DNA of 29,941 nucleotides from CAZLGO01 sp964559295 (GTDB lineage: Archaea; Methanobacteriota; Methanobacteria; Methanobacteriales; Methanobacteriaceae): the NCBI GenBank assembly GCA_964559295.1, contig CAZLGO010000010.1:1-29941 (forward strand). Direction: 5' to 3'. The notes under the pieces were generated by a model that searched no databases, was not told the DNA's origin, and worked only from the letters and a program-made list of their open reading frames with translations. The translations under genes were made by a program, and so were the position numbers. Positions 23,831 to 29,941 of the stretch are shown here, in pieces; position 1 is the first letter of the stretch, and every line of letters begins with the position of its first letter.

Positions 23831-24679
23831 TTATTTTGTTGCGATTGAGATATTGCAATATTTTAAAAATGCTTCCATCTGCTTGTAAGAAGTGTCCGCA
23901 CTACCAGAGACCACTTCGCCGTCTGGTGATAGCACCTCACAGATTACAGATGGAATTCCGTTGGAATTACATAGGGTTATCAAATACCCATGATATTGGG
24001 TCACTTCTATTGTGATGGAACCTGTCTGTTTTTTTATGTAATCTGCAATCTTAAAGCTCTCATGACTTGGATAATAAATAACAGAAGTTATACCAGGGTT
24101 ACTACTCCCAGGTCTTGTTGAATGGAACTCTGCAAAAAAATTAATTTTATTTTTCTTTGCGATGTTAAATATCACGTTTGTTGGACTTCCTGGAACATCT
24201 GCTACTGCACTTGGATTTATGCCTTCAAAACGTTTAGTATTCATAGAAGCAGAAGCTGGTGCAACAAAAGGGATTATATAGATAGTTCCCTTGATTTTTT
24301 TACCTTGCAAATCATTTATAAGTTTCATTACAGCTACTTGGGGTGGTAGTTCATTCCCATGAACACCAACTACAATCATAACCTTTGGATTTTCCCCATT
24401 TCCAAAGGTGATCATGGGGGTTCCATTTTTAGAAGCAGCTATTACCTGATTAGTTACATTTGTTTTGGGAATGTGTTCCATAAGCACGGCATTTTCTGTA
24501 ATATCTCCTCCTGTTCCATTATTTATAATATCTATTTTAAGTTGATCATTCTCTGCTGTAGTGTTATCATCGCCCAAATTAAATTCAACACTCAGATAAT
24601 TATACATTTTTGTCCCCAAAACAAAAAGCACTGATGCAGTAAAAATTGCAAGAATTATTAAGATTACTTGTTTTTTCAT
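23831..24679 (-). CDS. Membrane-anchored aspartoacylase/succinylglutamate desuccinylase-like hydrolase
   Basis: A 282-residue exported zinc hydrolase. Residues 5-24 form a signal anchor, followed by an Asn/Thr-rich stalk (to about 65). The catalytic domain has the zinc signature GVHGNELP (H107, E110), the later ligand H186 in FFAEFHSTRPG and a probable catalytic E248 in VICEVLSP. The KRFEGINPS segment matches the substrate loop of the family. Cytosolic relatives remove acyl groups from amino acids, and relatives in the M14 group cut peptides. Being outside the membrane, this one may act on wall peptides or external peptides; that is an inference. Confidence 0.87.
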   Translation of the reverse strand: MKKQVILIILAIFTASVLFVLGTKMYNYLSVEFNLGDDNTTAENDQLKIDIINNGTGGDITENAVLMEHIPKTNVTNQVIAASKNGTPMITFGNGENPKVMIVVGVHGNELPPQVAVMKLINDLQGKKIKGTIYIIPFVAPASASMNTKRFEGINPSAVADVPGSPTNVIFNIAKKNKINFFAEFHSTRPGSSNPGITSVIYYPSHESFKIADYIKKQTGSITIEVTQYHGYLITLCNSNGIPSVICEVLSPDGEVVSGSADTSYKQMEAFLKYCNISIATK

Positions 24680-24865
24680 ATTAAATCCCAGCTTAACTGT
24701 GTTTGGTCTATATTCTATTTTGATTAAACAAATAAAAACTTATTGCAAAAATTAGACAAAAATCAACATATCTCAGACTGAGAATCAAAATCCCTTTATT
24801 ATCGAGATCTTTGAATTAAATTCATAAACTGCAATATTTCTAAACAGTAATTTCAATTTTTTCAT

Positions 24866-26422
24866 TTAGTGATCATTAAAAATTTTGAGAATATCTTCAT
24901 ACCTCATGTACCCGGTAAAGTTTGGTGCATCGGCCATCGTAAAAATCTCATCAACATTCAAATATTTTTCGACAGTTTTTATGGCATTAAGACAGAATTC
25001 ATCCAGTTTTATTTCAATCTCTGGGATGTTGCCCCTATCTCTGATTTCAATCTTTGGTATCTCTCCTATAACCTCAGTATTTGTTTTATCCTTTATATAG
25101 GATGATACAACCTGAGAAATATCTTTATCATAAACTTTGTTTAAAATAACACCCTTAATTCTTACTCCGATTTTATCCATTAGGTTAATATGTCCTATTG
25201 CATCAACAGCCGCACTCTCAAGCCCTCCTTTACTACATGAAGAAACTAAAATCACTGGGATATTTGCAGCTTTTGCAATCTCTAAAGCTGAAAAAGGGGA
25301 TATTTTATTGAGCATACCTGTGAATATGCTCATAACACCTTCTATAATGACCACATCATAATTGTATCCTTTAACTTTCTCAATTACATCCTCTAAACTT
25401 TTCCATCCAAGTCCACCTATTTTTATGGACGAGAAGCTCTCCATCTTCTCCTTGTTAAGATAAAGAGAAGGAACTATATCTCTTATATCTGGACCCACCT
25501 TCAAAACACAGACCCTATAACCCCTCTTTCTTAAAGCTCCAACTATTCCTGTGGTTAAAAATGTCTTTCCAGACTCTGAACCTGTACTTGCCAACATAAT
25601 GCATTTTGGAGGCTCTTTTTTTAACTTTTCTGAATCATTAAAAATTCCTGACCTTTGACGCTTGTTTATCCTACCAACAAAAATCCCTGTATTTATACCA
25701 ATTTCATTTTTAATCTTCCTTAAAAGTTCTCTGTTTGCATCCCTGATCTTTGGGAAATCCTCCCAGTCCATGTCCATAAATTTTAGGATGTTTGCAACAA
25801 GTGCCTTATTTTCATCTAAACAGCCATGGATCATGGTGCCTACAACATTCCCATCATCATTTCTAACTCCTGATATTATTTTTTTAGGGTCATCTCTATA
25901 ATCAGTTCTTCTAACATGTGATAAAAAAACAGATGGAGCATCTCCCTCTATATTTCCATAAGTGTGACAGTGAAATCCTGTTATTTTTTGACCGTTCATA
26001 CCATCTGTTAAAAAGGAGTCACCAACGATCTCAGCTTCAACCCTATCTGTGCATATCATTGGATGAATAGATACATCCAAAAGCCCTAAACCCTCTTTCT
26101 CCAAAGGACATGGGGATTTTCTCCCTGTATCCGTTTTTTTTGCAAGTATTTGAAATCCGGAACATATACCAAGGATAAAGGCACCATCTTTTCCTAATTT
26201 TTTTATCTCTTGTTTTAAGTCATTGTTTATACTTTGAGATTCTATGATACTGCCACCTGGTATTATAATACCATCCAATACTTTGTGGGCTCTCGTACCA
26301 TTAACCATACCATTTCTGTTTACAAGATGAGTAGGTAATCCACCAAAATCTTCAAAAGCCGGCAAGGCACCTTTTACATACAAAAGACCTATTTTCATTT
26401 TCTTTTTGGTATCTTTGGGCAT
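24866..26422 (-). CDS. CobB/CobQ-like protein with reversed domain order (amidotransferase then ATPase)
   Basis: A 518-residue protein with two domains. Residues about 10-215 are a class I glutamine amidotransferase of the CobB/CobQ type: PGGSIIESQS, the nucleophile C87 in ILGICSGFQIL, and H199 in GTMIHGCLDEN. Residues about 273-500 are a dethiobiotin synthetase-like ATPase: ASTGSESGKTFLTTG (P-loop 281-287), VGPDIRDIVPSLY, VVIIEGVMSIFTG and ILNKVYDKD. In CobB, CobQ and the F430 enzyme CfbB the ATPase is first and the amidotransferase last; here the order is reversed. An ATP-dependent amidation of a carboxylate on a cofactor precursor is likely, substrate unknown. It follows the AmrS-type gene by 28 bases on the same strand. 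Confidence 0.88.
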   Translation of the reverse strand: MPKDTKKKMKIGLLYVKGALPAFEDFGGLPTHLVNRNGMVNGTRAHKVLDGIIIPGGSIIESQSINNDLKQEIKKLGKDGAFILGICSGFQILAKKTDTGRKSPCPLEKEGLGLLDVSIHPMICTDRVEAEIVGDSFLTDGMNGQKITGFHCHTYGNIEGDAPSVFLSHVRRTDYRDDPKKIISGVRNDDGNVVGTMIHGCLDENKALVANILKFMDMDWEDFPKIRDANRELLRKIKNEIGINTGIFVGRINKRQRSGIFNDSEKLKKEPPKCIMLASTGSESGKTFLTTGIVGALRKRGYRVCVLKVGPDIRDIVPSLYLNKEKMESFSSIKIGGLGWKSLEDVIEKVKGYNYDVVIIEGVMSIFTGMLNKISPFSALEIAKAANIPVILVSSCSKGGLESAAVDAIGHINLMDKIGVRIKGVILNKVYDKDISQVVSSYIKDKTNTEVIGEIPKIEIRDRGNIPEIEIKLDEFCLNAIKTVEKYLNVDEIFTMADAPNFTGYMRYEDILKIFNDH

Positions 26423-26450
26423 TTAGTTGATAAATGTTTTTATTCTTAAA

Positions 26451-27497
26451 CTATTTCACAACATATCTTCCCTTAATGTTTATGGAAAAACCACATCTTG
26501 GACATCTCATATCTTCTGTAATATTCCAGTAGAGTATTCTAAAAGCCCACCTTTCTACAAGAAGTTTATCACAAGATGGACAATACGTATTTTCGTATTC
26601 ATGCCCTGGTACATTTCCCAAATATGGATAGAGGATACCTGCATCCTTTGCCATTCTATAAGCATCCTCGAGGGTTTTAACATCTGTAGGGGGATTTTTA
26701 AATCTAAAGGCTGGAAAATATCTTGTAAAATGAAGAGGCGTTTCGCATCCAACATTTTTTATATGTCTACTTATAAGCTGCATCAGGGAATTCTCATCAT
26801 CATTTACACCAGTTATTACAAGATTTACCATTTCAACGTGGATATCAAGCTCTAAGGCTTTCTTTGCATTTTTCCATACAACGTCAACATCAACATTGCC
26901 GCAGTATCTCTTGTATACATCAGCATCTCCTTTTATATCTATGTTTATAGCATCCATTCCAGCTTCCTTAAGCATCAAGAGAGCGTCCGATGTAAGATAA
27001 CCGTTTGAGACATAACAGTTGTAAAGTCCCTTCTTTTTTGCAAGCTTAAAAACATCTAAAGAGTATTCAAAAAGCATAGTAGGTTCTGTAAAACTTACAC
27101 AAATGCCCTCATTTTTCTTTTCTAAAGCAATATTTACCATTTCGTCTGCAGAGATGTAATTTGCTCTTTTGGGATCAGGAGCCTTCTTTGAGAGGTGATG
27201 ATTCTGACACCACGCACATGTGAAATTACAGGACCATGTTGAGAATGTTAAGGAAGTGGAACCTGGATAGAAATGGAAAAAAGGTTTTATTTCGATGGGT
27301 CTGCTATCTAATGCATTTATATCTCCATAAACTAATGTACAAAGCTTTCCATCCTGATTTATTCTTGTTTTGCAAAAACCCATCCTACCCTTCAGAATGA
27401 TGCATCTTCTGCCACAAACGTTGCATCTTACAACGCCATCCGCCAGCCTCTCATATAATATTGCTTCTTTTACTGTAGGGTACTTTGATAGATTCAA
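26451..27497 (-). CDS. amrS: AmrS-type radical SAM protein (AmmeMemoRadiSam system)
   Basis: A 348-residue radical SAM enzyme of the PflA-related COG1180 group. The N-terminus has four cysteines (C25, C28, C32, C42) in RCNVCGRRCIILKGRMGFCK. The SAM cluster C90-x3-C94-x2-C97 lies in STWSCNFTCAWCQNHHL. The C-terminus adds CPSCDKLL and CPRCGF, probably a zinc site. The tail and N-terminal cysteine cluster are those of the AmmeMemoRadiSam radical SAM member; its usual partners Memo and AMMECR1 are not in the window. It starts with TTG preceded by GAGG. Downstream is the reversed CobB/CobQ-like gene, likely in one operon. Confidence 0.9.
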   Translation of the reverse strand: MNLSKYPTVKEAILYERLADGVVRCNVCGRRCIILKGRMGFCKTRINQDGKLCTLVYGDINALDSRPIEIKPFFHFYPGSTSLTFSTWSCNFTCAWCQNHHLSKKAPDPKRANYISADEMVNIALEKKNEGICVSFTEPTMLFEYSLDVFKLAKKKGLYNCYVSNGYLTSDALLMLKEAGMDAINIDIKGDADVYKRYCGNVDVDVVWKNAKKALELDIHVEMVNLVITGVNDDENSLMQLISRHIKNVGCETPLHFTRYFPAFRFKNPPTDVKTLEDAYRMAKDAGILYPYLGNVPGHEYENTYCPSCDKLLVERWAFRILYWNITEDMRCPRCGFSINIKGRYVVK

Positions 27498-27607
27498 AGG
27501 AAGTCCTCTGTGTTTTTTAATAATTCCATTATCACTTATATAAGATATGAGGTAAAATATAAAATCAATAAAATGAACACAAAAGATAAAGATCTGCGAG
27601 GCGAAAA

Positions 27608-29401
27608 ATGAAAAAAATTAATGCAATAATAATGTCTGTAGCTTTTTTTCTCATTTTTACTATTTCTGCACATACGGTATTTGCAGAATCCAATGAAAAA
27701 TTTTTCAACAACACAACTTCCCAAAATGCATTTGGTCTTAATAAAATAAGTTCTGATGTTACAAATAATACAGTAAAGACCACCCGTTCAGTCGAATATC
27801 CTGCCAGAGTAGTGGTTGCCACTGGAGCTAATTTCCCTGATGCTTTGGTAGCAGTTCCAATTGCTTCATGGCTTGATGAATATGGAGTAAAACAATGCAC
27901 TCCGATAATGCTGGTTTCTGACAAGCTACCACCGGGATTTTCTAACACCTATGATTCAATAAGGGATCAAATAGAGGAAGTATGTATTATGGGTGGTGTT
28001 AAGGCTGTTTCTTCTTCTATAGAAAGTCAATTACGCCAATATTTCTATAAAGCTCAAATATATAGATATTCTGGTGCTACAAGATATGATACTGCGGTGG
28101 ATGCAGCCCTCAAAGAATGGAGCAGTGGTTCGTCTGGTGTTATTATAACGAGGGGGGATCTTTTCCCTGATGCTGTTGCTGCTGGACCTTTGGCTTCGTA
28201 CCTATCTTGGCCTATATTATTGGTTCAACCAAAGTACATACCCTATAACACAAAACAAGCCATTCAAAAGTTAGGAGCAAATGAAGCTATAATTTTGGGA
28301 AGTCCTGCAGCCATATCCTCCGATGTTGAGCGTGAGCTTAAAAATATGGGATTAAATATCACAAGATTAGGAGGTAGTGACCGATATGAGACCGCAAAAA
28401 AAATAGCAGAATATTATACCTCAATACTAAGAGAGGATGGTATCTTTGTTAACGATGTAATTATAACAACTGGAAAAAGTTTCCCTGATGCATTAGCTGG
28501 TGGTCCTCTTGGTTTTATGAGGAATGCTCCTGTATTATTCGTAAAAAACGAATATATTCCTGATGCAACGATTGAAGCTGTCAATAACATAAATCCAGAG
28601 TTTTTAACAATCATAGGAGGACCCTCTGTTGTAAGTTTAGCAATTGATGTGTACGACGGATTATATTTCGCCATAGGAAGGATTGCAGGACTTGACAGGT
28701 ATGAAACAGCTTGTATGGTGGCAAGAATATTATTATACGAAGTTCTACCCACAAAATGGCATGATTATGCACTGGTTGTTGGCAATCCTAACAAAGGCAC
28801 AAATTGGGATCTTCCTTGGGCAGAAACAGAAGCAAATTATATTGCATATACTCTTCAGGATGCTGGATTTAATGTAAAAAAATACATAGGTAGTGAGGCT
28901 ACTTGGAGCAGCGTTGTAAATTATTTAGCCAGTGGCGTAGGTATCTTTCATTTTACAGGACATGGATACTTCGATGAGTCAAATTATAAAAACAGCGGTC
29001 TTGTATTAACAGATTATTATCTTACAGTTAATGATGTTATGGGTTCGTTAAACCTTGGCGGTGAACATCCAATAGTCTTTGCAAATGCTTGCCAGTCAGG
29101 AATAACAGTTGAAGATTGGAGTCGCTCTTTAATTGGTCTTTCCACATCATTTATCTTCAAAGGAGCAATTTCATACATCGGTACATTAGATTCAGTTTGG
29201 GATGTACCAGCAGCATATTTAGGGGCAGATTTTTATGAAGAAATTATATATGATAATGATCCTATTGGTATAGCTTTAAGGGATGCAAAAAGGTGGCTGA
29301 TGGACAATGGATACGTAGGTTATTATGGACCTTATGGACTTGACACATGGCAAGCTTTTGTTTTGTTTGGAGATCCCCTGTTTAACCCAGGGTGGACTTG
29401 A
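27608..29401 (+). CDS. Secreted cell-wall-binding repeat protein with gingipain-like (C25/CHAT) domain
   Basis: A 597-residue exported protein. A signal peptide covers about residues 1-27 (IFTISAHTVFAES). Three cell-wall-binding type 2 repeats follow: each has a GxxFPDAL-like start (ATGANFPDALVA, TRGDLFPDAVAA, TTGKSFPDALAG) and an R-x-x-G-x-x-RY-[DE]TA end (RYSGATRYDTA, RLGGSDRYETA, RIAGLDRYETA). From about 390 a caspase/gingipain-fold domain shows the catalytic pair H452 in HFTGHGYF and C495 in FANACQSGIT. The architecture predicts a cysteine protease held at the cell wall. No sorting motif or C-terminal membrane helix is present. The ATG is preceded by GCGAGGCG; divergent from amrS. Confidence 0.9.
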   Translation: MKKINAIIMSVAFFLIFTISAHTVFAESNEKFFNNTTSQNAFGLNKISSDVTNNTVKTTRSVEYPARVVVATGANFPDALVAVPIASWLDEYGVKQCTPIMLVSDKLPPGFSNTYDSIRDQIEEVCIMGGVKAVSSSIESQLRQYFYKAQIYRYSGATRYDTAVDAALKEWSSGSSGVIITRGDLFPDAVAAGPLASYLSWPILLVQPKYIPYNTKQAIQKLGANEAIILGSPAAISSDVERELKNMGLNITRLGGSDRYETAKKIAEYYTSILREDGIFVNDVIITTGKSFPDALAGGPLGFMRNAPVLFVKNEYIPDATIEAVNNINPEFLTIIGGPSVVSLAIDVYDGLYFAIGRIAGLDRYETACMVARILLYEVLPTKWHDYALVVGNPNKGTNWDLPWAETEANYIAYTLQDAGFNVKKYIGSEATWSSVVNYLASGVGIFHFTGHGYFDESNYKNSGLVLTDYYLTVNDVMGSLNLGGEHPIVFANACQSGITVEDWSRSLIGLSTSFIFKGAISYIGTLDSVWDVPAAYLGADFYEEIIYDNDPIGIALRDAKRWLMDNGYVGYYGPYGLDTWQAFVLFGDPLFNPGWT

Positions 29402-29438
29402 GTGACATTATAAAAAACAATTTTAACCTTGAAAGAAT

Positions 29439-29469
29439 AACTACTGTTAATTTCTCAACCACAGTAGTT
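29439..29469 (+). other. Inverted repeat after the wall-binding protease gene
   Basis: AACTACTGT (29439-29447) and ACAGTAGTT (29461-29469) are perfect inverted copies with a 13-base loop, 38 bases after the stop codon. It may form a 3'-end hairpin of the message. No T-run follows closely, so it is more likely a stabiliser or processing site than a terminator. Confidence 0.5.
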
Positions 29470-29518
29470 GTAAGCTTGTCTACTGTCTCCATCATTTTTC
29501 CAACAAAAAAATAAAATA

Positions 29519-29537
29519 AAACCCTCTTAAAGGGTTT
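29519..29537. terminator. Bidirectional terminator-like hairpin between convergent genes
   Basis: AAACCCT (29519-29525) pairs with AGGGTTT (29531-29537) around a 5-base loop. On the minus strand it is followed directly by a T-rich run (plus-strand A-rich 29501-29518), and on the plus strand by AAAAGTATTTTT. It lies between the stop codons of convergent genes and fits termination of both, chiefly the minus-strand one. Confidence 0.6.
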
Positions 29538-29552
29538 AAAAGTATTTTTCAG

Positions 29553-29861
29553 TCATTCAAGTTCCAGTTTGATTCCGCCAATTCTTGGGGCTAAAAGGTT
29601 GTAGATTATTGCCATAATGGCATACATTATGAATCCGGCTATAAATGCTATTATTGGCCAGACTATGATAAACATTACCGCCATCATTGCTCCACCTAAA
29701 CCTGCAGCACCAGTTACATTAGCTGGTACCATGGCTAAAAATGGTACCATGAAAAGAGTAGCCAATATACCTACAATAAATGTTATAACCGCTGCAATCG
29801 CTGCTATCATCAGTGCAAATGGTACAACTGGAATTGATTTTATCTCTTTTACTTCTCCCAC
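29553..29861 (-). CDS. Small three-helix membrane protein
   Basis: A 102-residue membrane protein. After a short charged N-terminus (GEVKEIKSIP) come hydrophobic segments near 13-40, 52-70 and 70-90, rich in Ala, Met and Ile, and a C-terminal signature YNLLAPRIGGIKLELE that I recall from small archaeal and bacterial membrane proteins of unknown function (possibly DUF3566-like). It uses a GTG start placed by a very strong AGGAGGTGAG (29874-29865); the overlapping out-of-frame ATG at 29863 leads to a stop after four codons. The strong ribosome site suggests high expression. Confidence 0.82.
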   Translation of the reverse strand: MGEVKEIKSIPVVPFALMIAAIAAVITFIVGILATLFMVPFLAMVPANVTGAAGLGGAMMAVMFIIVWPIIAFIAGFIMYAIMAIIYNLLAPRIGGIKLELE

Positions 29862-29941
29862 ATTCTCACCTCCTTTTTGATTTTACTGTAGAGAATTTTG
29901 ATTAACTTGACTTTTTAGATTTTTGTTTTTGTGTTCTGATT

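Noticed and set aside
23602..24015. Plus-strand 137-codon frame spanning the DUF763-metallohydrolase gap
   Set aside because: Mostly antisense to two well-supported genes, with unconvincing composition and no ribosome site.
1..29941. CRISPR arrays, transposases, prophage or integrase genes
   Set aside because: No regularly spaced repeats, transposase motifs or phage-like genes were seen on either strand.

Overview
The window is about 30 kb of AT-rich archaeal DNA, most likely from a methanogen of the class Methanobacteria (Methanobacterium-like). Supporting signs are an archaeal A1AO ATP synthase operon in the order K-E-C-F-A-B-D, a proteolipid that appears to have two hairpins, Shine-Dalgarno sites of the GGAGGTGA type, TATA-like promoters, a CCA-less tRNA-Gln, NreA, UPF0216 and DUF763 proteins, a secreted protein with cell-wall-binding type 2 repeats, and a sortase-like enzyme. 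The assignment is an inference from gene content; no rRNA gene is present.

Positions 1-6756 hold the ATP synthase operon (atpK cut by the window edge, then E, C, F, A, B, D and a DUF22-like gene). Most genes touch or overlap. The two exceptions are the K/E and B/D gaps, which carry strong RNA hairpins and share a nearly identical final stem-loop just before the next ribosome binding site. Positions 6797-9240 are a redox-stress group: a rubredoxin fused to a hybrid-cluster protein, a DUF6448 protein and a cupin. Positions 9399-15800 are a looser region with small hypothetical genes, a UPF0216 protein, a serine-rich lipoprotein with a DnaJ-type zinc finger, an unlisted 49-residue membrane protein, a winged-helix regulator, an ATP-grasp ligase behind tRNA-Gln(UUG), a small zinc ribbon, an orphan HExxH protein, and two decayed genes (one a hepT toxin remnant).

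Positions 15798-24679 contain NreA with a C-terminal PCNA-binding motif, a membrane protein, a B12-type radical SAM enzyme coupled to a DUF2085-like membrane protein, a zinc-ribbon membrane protein, a PsbP-like/sortase fusion, a small multidrug-export family protein, DUF763, and a membrane-anchored aspartoacylase-like metallohydrolase. Positions 24866-27497 form a two-gene minus-strand unit: an AmrS-type radical SAM enzyme followed by a CobB/CobQ-like protein whose two domains are in reversed order. Positions 27608-29401 encode a secreted protein with three cell-wall-binding repeats fused to a gingipain/caspase-like domain. A bidirectional terminator separates it from a final small membrane protein.

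The best candidates for new biology are the repeated structured junctions in the ATP synthase operon, the reversed amidotransferase-ATPase next to AmrS, and the envelope genes (sortase fusion, secreted metallohydrolase, wall-binding protease). I see no CRISPR array, no transposase and no rRNA gene.
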